Shown: positions 35,682 to 43,900, counted from the first letter of the stretch. The stretch: DNA of 64,000 nucleotides from Pseudomonas putida (GCF_028682635.1 NZ_JANHLK010000004.1:1-64000); one strand, 5' to 3'. Notes: a model not told the origin generated them from the sequence alone. Program-made: numbers and translations.

Positions 35682-36338
35682 TCAAACAACAGCGGGTGCG
35701 ATGGCCGGCGCTTTGCGCTCGATGTCCATCCAGGCCCGAACGCTGTCGCGATCCCACTGGCGGCGCACATAGGCCGCGAGCCGCGCCGGGACTTGATCGC
35801 CATGGGCGACCAGCCGGTTGAGCATGATCGCCAGGTCCGTGTCGGCAATGCTCCAGTCGCCAAAGAGGTGTTGGGCGCCCTCCTCCAGCAAGCGGTCGGC
35901 GACGAAAAACAGGCGCTCGACCGCGGCCCTGGCGTCGTCGGAGAGCGGTGCGAGTTGCTTGCCGAAGTACACCAGGTCGAAGGGACGCTCCTTGCGAACC
36001 ACCAGCAAATCGCTGCGCAGCCAGGCCTGAAGTTGGCGGGCCCGGGCGCGCTGCTGGATGTCTTGCGGGAAGAGTCTGGTATGTCCCGGGGCGAGTTCCT
36101 CCAGATACTCGGCGATGGCGGAAGACTCCGACAGCGCAAAACCTGCGTGAACTAAGGTGGGAATCTTGCAGGTCAGGGAAATATCACGATATTTATCCTG
36201 ATAGTTCTCGCGCGCTTTTAAATCCAGGGTAACAAACTCAAATGAAAGTTGCTTTTCCTTGAGCGCCACAAACGCCGACATGGCAAAAGCACTGACAAAA
36301 TCCGCACCCACATAGAGTTTAAGCTTGTTGCTTTCCAT
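35682..36338 (-). CDS. Glutathione S-transferase-like protein (YfcF type)
   Basis: 218 residues from ATG 36338 with GGGAG upstream; the open frame continues further but without a start signal. The N-terminal thioredoxin-like domain reads KLYVGADFVSAFAMSAFVAL, then CKIPTLVHAGFALSESSAIAEYLEE (cis-Pro and Ser-Ser glutathione-binding motif), followed by the helical domain. First gene of the second transcription unit of the cluster. It may conjugate, reduce or isomerise a pathway intermediate. Confidence 0.82.
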   Translation of the reverse strand: MESNKLKLYVGADFVSAFAMSAFVALKEKQLSFEFVTLDLKARENYQDKYRDISLTCKIPTLVHAGFALSESSAIAEYLEELAPGHTRLFPQDIQQRARARQLQAWLRSDLLVVRKERPFDLVYFGKQLAPLSDDARAAVERLFFVADRLLEEGAQHLFGDWSIADTDLAIMLNRLVAHGDQVPARLAAYVRRQWDRDSVRAWMDIERKAPAIAPAVV

Positions 36339-36414
36339 AGAACGCTCCCTTGAACTAAACACATAAATCCGTTGCATTCCAGGCGATCGTAGTAAGTTGA
36401 CCGGGCGCTGAATA

Positions 36415-36447
36415 GATACAGAAATTGTCCGTTTGCATCGATACAGA
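36415..36447 (-). promoter_or_regulatory. Direct repeats GATACAGA upstream of the GST-to-MBL unit
   Basis: GATACAGA at 36415-36422 and 36440-36447, 25 bp apart start to start, in the 199-bp gap between a terminator and the GST start. MocR-type regulators often bind direct repeats, so this is a candidate operator. No matching copy was found in the 40075-40222 divergent promoter. Confidence 0.4.
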
Positions 36448-36485
36448 TGGCAAATTGCCACGGGGCAACGCGGGTACAGCAGAAA

Positions 36486-36516
36486 TGAAAAAGGGAGTCG
36501 GCGAATGCGGACTCCC
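36486..36516 (-). terminator. Internal terminator within the cluster, after the cupin gene
   Basis: On the minus strand GGGAGTC and GACTCCC (36510-36516 and 36493-36499) form a 7-bp stem around ten bases, followed by TTTTT (36488-36492). It closes the MFS-ligase-RidA-cupin unit, so GST onward needs its own promoter. Confidence 0.75.
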
Positions 36517-36537
36517 TGGTGGGCAACGGAGGGGAAA

Positions 36538-37023
36538 TTACAGCGAGCGGGGGATCAGGCCAACGTTGTCGTTGTAGTTGGCGAGCAGCAGCGCCTGGGG
36601 CATGTTGCTGATGTTGAGCATGGCCAGCGGCTCGGTGGCGCTGGTGTTGACGAAGCCGTGGCGGGTCCAGGCCGGCACCAGCAGCACGTCTCCACTGCCT
36701 ACGCCCACGGCCTCGGCATCGCCCAGGGTCAAGGTGCCGTTGCCGCTCTGGATGATGAACAGGTGCCACCAGGCATGAACATGGCCGATGAGCTCCGCGC
36801 CCGGTATCAACCATTGCATGGACACGGCCATTCCGGGGGTCAGCGAGCAGCCGTCGAGGCTGCCGTCGTGGGCCAGCGCGACAATATCGACATCGCTCGC
36901 CTCAAGGCTTTTGCGCATATCCGTTAGTTCAACATCCTTCCACACCCGTGGTTTTAGCGGTTGTTGAACCAGACTTTGGCGAAAGTCCTTATATGAAAAG
37001 AACGCACCTTGAACGCTGTTCAT
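36538..37023 (-). CDS. Cupin-fold protein
   Basis: 161 residues. A single cupin domain of about residues 65-150: metal-type histidines in GHVHAWWHLFII, then GNGTLTLGDAEAVGVGSGDVLLVPAWTRHGFVN with another His. It has the look of an active metal cupin rather than a sugar epimerase. Cupins occur beside AurF-type enzymes in some diazeniumdiolate pathways. Role here unknown. Confidence 0.8.
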   Translation of the reverse strand: MNSVQGAFFSYKDFRQSLVQQPLKPRVWKDVELTDMRKSLEASDVDIVALAHDGSLDGCSLTPGMAVSMQWLIPGAELIGHVHAWWHLFIIQSGNGTLTLGDAEAVGVGSGDVLLVPAWTRHGFVNTSATEPLAMLNISNMPQALLLANYNDNVGLIPRSL

Positions 37024-37107
37024 GTTCGGGTTCCAACTTATTCTGCCGACTTGAGTTATCCGACCTTAGGCGAACATTTAATCGCTGTAAAGCCGAACAA
37101 CTCAGAC

Positions 37108-37602
37108 TTATAACGCAGAAGGTCGCAACGCCACGATCATGTCCACTTCCACTGCCGCGTTTTTTGGCAACTGATAAACGCCGACGGTCGTGCGAGTATG
37201 TTTGCCAGCATCGCCCAGTACATGACTGAAAACATCCGAGGCGCCGTTGGCCACTTCGCTGAGGTCTACAAAATCCGCCGTGGATTTCACATACACCGAG
37301 ACCCTGATCAGCGACTTGATCTTGTCCAGCGAACCGATGGCATCGACAATCAACGCCAACCCGCGCATCGCGCAGAGGCTGGCGGCCGCTTGCGCATCCG
37401 CCATGTCGAGGTCCAGGCCGACCCGGCCGGGGTATTGGATCTTGCCGTTCACCCGCGGCACCATGCCGCTGATATGCAACTCGTCGTGGTGACGAATCAG
37501 CGGAGCGTAATGCCCGCCCACGCTGTTTTCGCCGTAGATGTCGTAGTCGAATTCCTTCGCCAGCGCGATGAAGCGCTCATCACAGGTCATGTGCTCAATC
37601 AT
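37108..37602 (-). CDS. RidA/YjgF-family protein
   Basis: 164 residues with AGAGG eight bases before ATG 37602. RidA elements: HISGMVPRVNGKIQYPGRVG near the start, MRGLALIVDAIGSLDKI, and the C-terminal TTVGVYQLPKNAAVEVDMIVAL with the usual Arg replaced near the end. RidA proteins hydrolyse enamines and imines or act as scaffolds. It could handle the reactive imines produced by the PLP enzymes of the cluster. Confidence 0.82.
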   Translation of the reverse strand: MIEHMTCDERFIALAKEFDYDIYGENSVGGHYAPLIRHHDELHISGMVPRVNGKIQYPGRVGLDLDMADAQAAASLCAMRGLALIVDAIGSLDKIKSLIRVSVYVKSTADFVDLSEVANGASDVFSHVLGDAGKHTRTTVGVYQLPKNAAVEVDMIVALRPSAL

Positions 37603-37650
37603 TTAACAAACCTCTTGATCAGTACTGCAAAAAACATTGATCCCTGATGC

Positions 37651-38931
37651 TCAACACAGCATCCGTGCAGGTGGCGCCAGGCTGTTGATCCCGATGCTCG
37701 ACTCAACGGCCTCGGCCAGGCGCAGCAGGTCATTGCTGAGCTGTGTGTAGTCTTCGTTGAACAACACGATGTGGCCGATGAACGAGAAGTTGTCTTTCAC
37801 CAGCGCGCTGACCGCATCGCCAATGCGCTTGGTTACCACCGCCTCCACCAGGTCGATGTCCAGCGAGCGGGCCAGGGCCTGGATGTCCGGTACATCGCGC
37901 AGGATGCCGCCCGTGCTCGCCCGCAGCAGGCGTATGCCGCAGTAGCCGCGCGGCACCGGCTCCCGGTTATCGACCTGGCCTTCCACGGCCCAGCGCACCC
38001 AGCGCTCCCACGGGTCGAAATCGACGAATGCCTGACGTGCCAGGTCCCAGATGTGCATGCCCCCGGGGCGCATGTTGGTTTCAACGGCCGAGGTGCGATG
38101 GTTGGCCCGGTAGAACACCTCGTTGTGCCAGGCACCGTTGTCCTGGGAAACCAACCCCGCCATGTGCTGGCCGGCAGCCTTCAGTCGAGCCTGTACCTCA
38201 GGCGCCAAGGGAGCGGGCACCACTTGCTGGATCTCGGCGCGGTAGGCGCCTTCGGTGGTGGTTTTTTCGGTGATCCAGGTACTTCCGGCGACATAATCCC
38301 AGCTGTATTCCCGGGCGTTCTGGATCAGCTCTTCGAGTACGATGCCCCCCTCGCGATAAGGCTTGAGTGCCTGCCACGCGTCGTCGCATTCGGACGGGTG
38401 TCGGATGACCCGGCAGCCTCGGCTGGCACCTTCGCAGGCGGGCTTGATGAACGCCTTGCCGCCCAGCTCGATCACGCGCTGACGCAGGTCCGGCAGGCTC
38501 TCGATACGGCTGGAAGCCACCGGCCGGTAATCTTCGGGAGCCGTGCTGGCGCAAGCTTCGAGCTGGCGGAAAATCTGTTTGTCCAACCCCGCTCGGGCCT
38601 CGGCGGGAGAAATACCGGGCAAGCCGAAATGACTGGCCAGCGCCGCACCGAGCAGCACGCCACGGTCGGAAAACGGCAGCACGCCGATCAGCTTCCAGCG
38701 ATCGGCGTTCAGGCACCCCACCACCAGCTCGAGGGAGGCCGCTACGTCCTGCTCGGCCAGCGAAGTGCTGCAGACATGGTCCGCCACCTGATCGTCATAG
38801 GGCTGGATCTGCTCGACCAGCAGGATCAGCCTGGCGTTGTACAGCGACTTGCACAGATCGCGCAGCTTCTGGATATCGTGAACCCGACTGCCGTTGTACC
38901 CCACCACTACTACGCATGAAGTCGTATTCAT
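37651..38931 (-). CDS. ATP-grasp ligase
   Basis: 426 residues from ATG 38931. Rossmann-like N-terminus (CVVVVGYNGSRVHDI), PGISPAEARAGLDKQIFR, the ATP-grasp lysine strand GKAFIKPACEGASRG, GGIVLEELIQ and a metal-binding segment AVETNMRPGGMHIWDLAR. It is closest in feel to L-amino acid ligases (BacD/DdaF type). It would form an amide between an amino acid carboxylate and an amine, the only amide-forming enzyme visible in the cluster. Confidence 0.85.
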   Translation of the reverse strand: MNTTSCVVVVGYNGSRVHDIQKLRDLCKSLYNARLILLVEQIQPYDDQVADHVCSTSLAEQDVAASLELVVGCLNADRWKLIGVLPFSDRGVLLGAALASHFGLPGISPAEARAGLDKQIFRQLEACASTAPEDYRPVASSRIESLPDLRQRVIELGGKAFIKPACEGASRGCRVIRHPSECDDAWQALKPYREGGIVLEELIQNAREYSWDYVAGSTWITEKTTTEGAYRAEIQQVVPAPLAPEVQARLKAAGQHMAGLVSQDNGAWHNEVFYRANHRTSAVETNMRPGGMHIWDLARQAFVDFDPWERWVRWAVEGQVDNREPVPRGYCGIRLLRASTGGILRDVPDIQALARSLDIDLVEAVVTKRIGDAVSALVKDNFSFIGHIVLFNEDYTQLSNDLLRLAEAVESSIGINSLAPPARMLC

Positions 38932-38973
38932 AAAGCCCCCGACTTGCAAAGTGAAAACCGAAACAGCGATGAC

Positions 38974-40074
38974 TCAGTCGTGCAACGACGCGATGGATTG
39001 CCGGTTGAGCCAGTACCAGACCAGGATCCCGCCAGCGCCGATGGCAGCCAGCACCAACGCGTTATAGGGCGGTGGCGCGACCCGCATGATCAACACGGTC
39101 AACCCGGCGCCGACGCCCAGGGACACTTCCTTGACGAACATGTTGTTCTGCTTGACCGAGAAATAATCGAGGTGGCTGAAGGCGCATTCGGCGATGGACA
39201 GCAGCGCCACCCAGATCAGCGCGCCGACCAGGGTGTCGACGTGGAACGCGGCAGGCGAGGACAGCACGGCAAAACCGCCGACAATGATGCCGATCACCGT
39301 CAGCACCTTGAAGCGCCCGGTGCTCTCGATCAGCTTCATGACCGGCACTTGCGCGAAGACCACCACGGCGCTGTTGAGGATCAGCATCAGCCCATACCAG
39401 GCCGGCAGCTCGCCGGTCTTGAGCAGGATCGCCTGGGGCAGGATCGAGAACACGCCGAACAGCTTGATGCCCATGATGACGCCGGCGATGACCCACGGCA
39501 GTTTGTTGCGCCAGCCGCTGCCGTCCTGGCTGGCGGGACGGGCCACCACGGGGTCACAGGTGAAGGTCGCGCCCATGGCGATCGGCAGGCACAACAGGAC
39601 GAAACCGGCGGCGCCCAGGAAGAACAGGGTCGGGGTCAGCAGCGGCGACAGCAGGATCAGCCCTGCCAGCAGGCTGCCCATGTTCATGGCGACACGGTTG
39701 TAGGCGGCGCCCTCCTTGGTCTGCGCCGCTTCGCTCTTGATCAGGTAGCCAGCAATCGCAATGCCGTCGGCGAACAACGCCGCGGCAAACATAACCACGC
39801 CTTGGTTGCTTGTGATCGCCAGCAGTACCAGCCCCATGGCGGCGCACAGCAGCGTAACGCTCAAGGAGCGGCGGCCGAGTACCAGCAGGGTCAACGGCAA
39901 CAGCAGCAACAAGGCCCGATACCCCAGGGCCAGGATGCTGTTGGTGGCGGTATCGAGCCAGACGTTGGCCTTGCCCAGCACCGCAAACAGCGACACGGCG
40001 GTGATGATCCGGATGGTGAACAAGCGCAGGTTGATGACCGGCTTGGCCGCGACGACCGTTGTTTCGACACTCAT
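38974..40074 (-). CDS. MFS-type transporter, probable product exporter
   Basis: 366 residues from ATG 40074 with GAGGT upstream. About 11-12 hydrophobic segments and short charged loops (KSEAAQTKEGAAYNR). First gene of the minus-strand cluster, 43 bp before the ligase gene, divergent from the MocR regulator. Position and size suggest export of the pathway product or self-protection. The exact MFS subfamily was not recognised. Confidence 0.75.
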   Translation of the reverse strand: MSVETTVVAAKPVINLRLFTIRIITAVSLFAVLGKANVWLDTATNSILALGYRALLLLLPLTLLVLGRRSLSVTLLCAAMGLVLLAITSNQGVVMFAAALFADGIAIAGYLIKSEAAQTKEGAAYNRVAMNMGSLLAGLILLSPLLTPTLFFLGAAGFVLLCLPIAMGATFTCDPVVARPASQDGSGWRNKLPWVIAGVIMGIKLFGVFSILPQAILLKTGELPAWYGLMLILNSAVVVFAQVPVMKLIESTGRFKVLTVIGIIVGGFAVLSSPAAFHVDTLVGALIWVALLSIAECAFSHLDYFSVKQNNMFVKEVSLGVGAGLTVLIMRVAPPPYNALVLAAIGAGGILVWYWLNRQSIASLHD

Positions 40075-40158
40075 GCAATACCTCACGAACCTGGCATCGA
40101 TCAACCGGCATAGGTCGACCCTCCAGAAACTCTGTAAGGCGATGGTAGAAAGAGATGC

Positions 40159-40200
40159 TTGTCTTGGTCAGAGCAAGTTCGTATAGAATCAAACGAACTT
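40159..40200 (+). promoter_or_regulatory. Promoter of the right MocR gene with an overlapping palindrome
   Basis: -35 TTGTCT at 40159-40164 and -10 TATAGA at 40182-40187, spacer 17. An 8-bp inverted repeat AAGTTCGT-N10-ACGAACTT (40175-40182, 40193-40200) overlaps the -10, as expected for autorepression and shared control of the divergent MFS gene. Confidence 0.55.
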
Positions 40201-40222
40201 TACTGCCAGAGAGACCAGTAAA

Positions 40223-41641
40223 ATGCAGGCTCAGCGCGCAGTGATCGCCGCTATCGAGTTCCAGCCGGGTGTGCCGCTGGTGCAGCAGATCGTCGATCAG
40301 TTGTCGGTGGCAATCACCAAGGGCGGCCTGCCCCACGGCTCCAGGCTGCCACCGATCCGCGAACTCTCCGACCTGATGCATGTGGGCAAGTCCACGGTGG
40401 TCGACGCCCTCGACCGCTTGCGCGCCAAGGGCCTGGTGGTGTCACGCCAGGGCTCGGGGCATTACGTGCACCGTTCCAGCACTACCCTCCAGGCCAGCGC
40501 CGGCCCCGACCTGCTGCCCCAGGACACCCTCAGCGTAGTGCGTCGCGCGGTGCTGCTGGACAATGGCGCGCTGCGCCCGGGGGCCGGTTTCCTGCCGTCC
40601 TCCTGGTTGCCGGCCGAGGAATTGCTCAAAGCCGTGCGCGGCACCCTTCGCGCCACCACGCTGCGCATGGGTGAATACGGTAATGCCAGCGGTTACCTGC
40701 CACTGCGCCAGGCCTTGCGGGTGAAGATGGCGACCCTGGGCATCGAAGCGCCGGTGGAGCAGATCATCACCACCGCCAACACCGTACAAGCCATCGACAT
40801 GCTGATGCGCCTGCTGGTCAAACCCGGCGACACGGTGCTGCTCGACGACCCGTGCTACTTCACGATGCACACCAACCTGGCCTGGCACGGCGCCAAGGTC
40901 ATCACCATCCGCCGTGATTGCGACGGCATGGACCTGGAAGCGTTCGAGCAACTGCTGATCGCCCACCGTCCTGTGCTCTACATGACCAACAACGCCCTGC
41001 ACAACCCGACCGGCCACTCGTTCACCTCGGCGCAGGTCTACCGCCTGGTGGAACTGAGCCATCGCTACCATTTCCACATCCTCGAGGACGACCTGTACTG
41101 CGACATGCAGCAACGCCGAACGCCGCGCCTGGCTGCGAGCGGGCTGGACAACGTGTCCTATGTCTCGGGCTTCTCCAAGACCCTGACCGCCAACAGCCGC
41201 GTCAGCTTCGCGGTGCTGTCACCGCAACTGGCGGCGCGGATGGTCACCCTGAAAATGGCCTGCGGCGGCATGACCTCGGAAATGGCCGAACAGATCATCT
41301 GCACCATGCTCAGCGACGGCAGTTACTCCAAGCACATGCGCCGCACCGTGGACCGGCTTTATGAGTCGAACAGCCGGGTGGCGGCGTGGCTAGGTGAAGC
41401 CGGGTGTTCAGTATCCTCACTGCCCGGTGAAGGGTTATACATCTGGACGCGATTGCCGGATGGATACGATGCCGAAACCCTGGCACGCAAGGGCCTGGAA
41501 ATCGACCTGGTGCTGGCGCCGGGGACCATGCTCAGCAAGGCCGCGGATGGCAACCAGTTTCTGCGGTTCAACGTGGCGCACAGTGATCATGTGCAGGTGC
41601 GCGAACGGTTCTTCCGCTTGCTGGATAAACCACACAAATAA
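40223..41641 (+). CDS. MocR-type regulator, right flank of the pathway cluster
   Basis: 472 residues. GntR winged helix (VPLVQQIVDQLSVAITKGG...LPPIRELSDLMHVGKSTVVDALDRL) joined to an aminotransferase-fold domain with PLP Lys in VSGFSKTLTANSR. Divergent from the MFS gene, 148 bp away, so it is the most likely direct regulator of the cluster. It is not closely similar to the left MocR, judging by the different linker and PLP motifs. Confidence 0.88.
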   Translation: MQAQRAVIAAIEFQPGVPLVQQIVDQLSVAITKGGLPHGSRLPPIRELSDLMHVGKSTVVDALDRLRAKGLVVSRQGSGHYVHRSSTTLQASAGPDLLPQDTLSVVRRAVLLDNGALRPGAGFLPSSWLPAEELLKAVRGTLRATTLRMGEYGNASGYLPLRQALRVKMATLGIEAPVEQIITTANTVQAIDMLMRLLVKPGDTVLLDDPCYFTMHTNLAWHGAKVITIRRDCDGMDLEAFEQLLIAHRPVLYMTNNALHNPTGHSFTSAQVYRLVELSHRYHFHILEDDLYCDMQQRRTPRLAASGLDNVSYVSGFSKTLTANSRVSFAVLSPQLAARMVTLKMACGGMTSEMAEQIICTMLSDGSYSKHMRRTVDRLYESNSRVAAWLGEAGCSVSSLPGEGLYIWTRLPDGYDAETLARKGLEIDLVLAPGTMLSKAADGNQFLRFNVAHSDHVQVRERFFRLLDKPHK

Positions 41642-41657
41642 CTGACTGTCTTCAATC

Positions 41658-41748
41658 CTGTGGGAGCGGGCTTGCTCGCGAAGAGGGCGTTATATCCAGC
41701 ATCAATGTCGCCTGAAACACCGCTTTCGCGAGCAAGCCCGCTCCCACA
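41658..41748. repeat. REP inverted pair after the right MocR gene
   Basis: ctgtgggagcgggcttgctcgcg at 41658 is matched in reverse by cgcgagcaagcccgctcccaca ending near 41748. This is the second REP subtype (gggagcgggc). Confidence 0.85.
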
Positions 41749-41828
41749 AGGGTCCTGCGGCGCTCAATCCCATCCCGGCCAGCACAAGGCCACGATTGTG
41801 CATTCCGATATCCACACGCTAACTTCGA

Positions 41829-41854
41829 CCGGTCGCTGCCAATTCAGCGACCGG
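41829..41854. repeat. 10-bp perfect hairpin in the 41749-42140 stretch
   Basis: CCGGTCGCTG at 41829-41838 and CAGCGACCGG at 41845-41854 with a 6-base loop and no T tract. It lies just ahead of the protein remnant and could be a leader structure or part of a degraded repeat. Confidence 0.45.
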
Positions 41855-41861
41855 GCCTGAT

Positions 41862-42140
41862 AACTCGAATTCCCCAAGACCTGAAAACCATCGGCCTCAC
41901 CCCCTTCTGCTACCACGCCAATGAACCACTGTTGCGCATCAACCCTGGTGTCCGGTCATCTCTGCCCTCTCCCACGACTGCGACCTGCTCCACCTCGCCA
42001 AACTGATCGCCTCAGACGCCGCCATGGTTCGCGACTCCGACCGACATGCCTGGGCCTCGCATTTCCTGCAGGACATGAGCAAGGCAATCATCGACGACGT
42101 GGTGAAGGTGCTCGAAGCACCGTGTAACAACCGCGCGTGA
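41862..42140 (+). pseudogene. Frameshifted remnant of a small DUF3077-like protein
   Basis: In one frame IPQDLKTIGLTPFCYHANEPLLRINPGV is readable up to about 41952. In another, from 41955, SALSHDCDLLHLAKLIASDA and later HAWASHFLQDMSKAIIDDVVKVL continue to a TGA at 42138-42140. Together they look like one Pseudomonas protein of about 90 residues, split by a frame change at about 41953. No start codon was found for the first part. The family name is from memory. Confidence 0.55.
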
Positions 42141-42143
42141 ATG

Positions 42144-42180
42144 AAAAAGCCCCGGGTTTCTTTCGAAACTCGGGGCTTTT
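42144..42180. terminator. Terminator between the remnant and the toxin-antitoxin genes
   Basis: AAAAGCCCCGGGTTTC and GAAACTCGGGGCTTTT form a long stem with T runs at either end. It can serve both the plus-strand remnant and the minus-strand antitoxin gene. Confidence 0.8.
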
Positions 42181-42200
42181 CAAGTGTTCGCTAAGCTCTA

Positions 42201-42515
42201 TCAAACCACTGCCAGTCGATCAACCATATCCGGGAATTTCTCCACCAATCTGATCAACAAGGCTGCCTGTGCATTAGGCTTCGACTTTTCCTGTTCCCAG
42301 TTTCTCAAAGTACTGGGGCTGGTTCGAATTCGCTTGGCAAAAACGGCTTGGGACATGTGTAACTTTTCCCGTAACGCAACGATTTCTTGCGCCCCTACCT
42401 CGGGGGCCGGAATATCCTCCACCGTCGTATTGCGCAACGTAATCTTGCCTTCGCGTTGAGCCGCCATCTCATCAACGCCCTGCATCAACTCTGCAAACAG
42501 GTCGCGTTTTTTCAT
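42201..42515 (-). CDS. XRE-family antitoxin, NadS-like
   Basis: 104 residues. The C-terminal half is a helix-turn-helix (ALREKLHMSQAVFAKRIRTSPSTLRNWEQEKSKPNAQA). The N-terminal part MKKRDLFAELMQGVDEMAA is typical of HigA/NadS antitoxins in Pseudomonas. Its start overlaps the toxin stop by four bases (toxin-first order). It should repress the operon through the palindrome at 42864-42884. Confidence 0.88.
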   Translation of the reverse strand: MKKRDLFAELMQGVDEMAAQREGKITLRNTTVEDIPAPEVGAQEIVALREKLHMSQAVFAKRIRTSPSTLRNWEQEKSKPNAQAALLIRLVEKFPDMVDRLAVV

Positions 42516-42856
42516 GGGGTACCTCGTTTTTTCAACTCTGCTTCTATGGCTTTCTTGAGCGCCTTCTCTTGCTCGGCAGTCAAATTCTCAAGCTCATCTT
42601 TGTCATAAATTGCAAACATCCAGAACTGACCATCATTCATAAGCCAATAATAGATAACCCGCAAGCCACCTCGCTTGCCTTTACCTCGACGCCCATCCGC
42701 CCAACGCAGTTTCCGGAAACCGCCTGTTCGAGGCATCACGTCCCCCGCTTGCGGATCGAGCTGCATATGGGTTTGCAGCGCTCGATACTCATCGTCCGTC
42801 AGATAGTTTCCAACGGTCGCTGTGAAGGATGTGGTTTCGAAGAATACGGTTCGCAT
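42512..42856 (-). CDS. RelE/HigB-type toxin
   Basis: 114 residues from ATG 42856. The RelE fold is indicated by DDEYRALQTHMQLDPQAGDVMPRTGGFRKLRWAD, GKRGGLRVIYYWLM and IYDKDELENLT. Probably a ribosome-dependent mRNase. I dropped the upstream 16 codons because they overlap the operator palindrome. Confidence 0.87.
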   Translation of the reverse strand: MRTVFFETTSFTATVGNYLTDDEYRALQTHMQLDPQAGDVMPRTGGFRKLRWADGRRGKGKRGGLRVIYYWLMNDGQFWMFAIYDKDELENLTAEQEKALKKAIEAELKKRGTP

Positions 42857-42863
42857 GCGCAAA

Positions 42864-42884
42864 CTATAGGCAAGTTGCCTATAG
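42864..42884 (-). promoter_or_regulatory. 21-bp perfect palindromic operator of the toxin-antitoxin pair
   Basis: CTATAGGCAA and TTGCCTATAG surround a central G, eight bases upstream of the toxin start. The position over the promoter/ribosome-site region fits autorepression by the XRE antitoxin. Confidence 0.7.
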
Positions 42885-42949
42885 TCAGGCAAGCAGCGGA
42901 TCATCTTCCTGACGAACCGTCTTTTCGAATCCCTATTCCCAGATCCAAC

Positions 42950-42985
42950 AAAAAGCCCCGCTCTTCTCTCGAAGGCGGGGCTTTT
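42950..42985 (-). terminator. Terminator of the cyo operon
   Basis: AAAAGCCCCGC and GCGGGGCTTTT form a strong stem just downstream of cyoE on the minus strand. T runs occur in both directions. Confidence 0.8.
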
Positions 42986-43002
42986 CGGTGCAGCTCTGAA
43001 TC

Positions 43003-43890
43003 TTAAGGCGCGTACGTCAGCAGCAGCTCGGTCGGCACTTTGAAGTCCAGGGACATCATCACGCTCAACGCGGTAATGGTGAAGATCGAGAACACGAACA
43101 GCTTGCGTGCCCAGACCGTGTCATCCACTGCCTTGTAGCCGGTCCAGGCCATGTACAACCAGTACATGCCCATGGCCGCGGCGACGGCGAGGTAGCTCAT
43201 GCCGGCGTAGCCGCTGAAGGTCAGCATCAAGGTCGCCACGAGGAAGGCCAGGATGTAGAGCAGGATGTGCTTCTTGGCCACCTGGATGCCGCGCTTCACT
43301 GGCAGCACCGGAATCGATGCGGCCAGGTAATCGTTGAAGCGGAAGATCGCGATGGCGTAGGAATGCGGCATCTGCCACAGGCTGAACATCACCAGCAGGG
43401 TCAGTGCGGCCATGTCGAAGGTGTTGCTGACTGCGACATAGCCGATCACCGGCGGCATGGCGCCCGACAGACTGCCCACCAGCGTGCCGTGAACCGACTT
43501 GCGCTTGAGGTACAGGCTGTAGAAGCCGACGTAGATCACGAAGCCGATCACGGCGAACAAAGCGGCCAACGGGTTGGCCACCTTGTACAACAACGCAACG
43601 CCGAGAACACCCAGGACGGTCGCATAGATCAGGGCCAGTTTCAGGGAGATGAGGCCCTGGACCAGCACCCGGTTCTTGGTGCGTTCCATCTTGATGTCGA
43701 TGTCGCGGTCGATGCAGTTGTTGAACACGCAACCGGAGGCGACGACCAGAGAAGTGCCGATCATGGCTGCCAGAAACACGGCCAGATCGACATGCCCTTT
43801 CGAGGCCAGGAAGAACCCGCCTGCCACAGAAAGCACGTTACCGAAAATGATCCCCGGTTTGGTGATTTGGATAAAGTGCTTGAGCGACAT
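43003..43890 (-). CDS. cyoE: Heme O synthase (protoheme IX farnesyltransferase)
   Basis: 295 residues, UbiA superfamily. The first Asp-rich motif is [18 protein letters not shown] and the second [11 protein letters not shown] region is followed by about nine membrane helices. It farnesylates heme B to heme O for the CyoB active site. Last gene of cyoABCDE on the minus strand. Confidence 0.95.
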   Translation of the reverse strand: MSLKHFIQITKPGIIFGNVLSVAGGFFLASKGHVDLAVFLAAMIGTSLVVASGCVFNNCIDRDIDIKMERTKNRVLVQGLISLKLALIYATVLGVLGVALLYKVANPLAALFAVIGFVIYVGFYSLYLKRKSVHGTLVGSLSGAMPPVIGYVAVSNTFDMAALTLLVMFSLWQMPHSYAIAIFRFNDYLAASIPVLPVKRGIQVAKKHILLYILAFLVATLMLTFSGYAGMSYLAVAAAMGMYWLYMAWTGYKAVDDTVWARKLFVFSIFTITALSVMMSLDFKVPTELLLTYAP

Positions 43891-43900
43891 CGGGTCTACC

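Noticed and set aside
30771..40074. Assignment of the cluster to a known ham/mgo diazeniumdiolate, tabtoxin or formylaminooxyvinylglycine pathway
   Set aside because: Shares single families (AurF with cupin, ATP-grasp with TauD) but lacks their defining genes, such as the NRPS, beta-lactam synthetase or formyltransferase.
38944..40113. 389-codon plus-strand frame over the MFS gene
   Set aside because: Gln/Asp/His-rich with no domain; the minus-strand frame has clear membrane helices.
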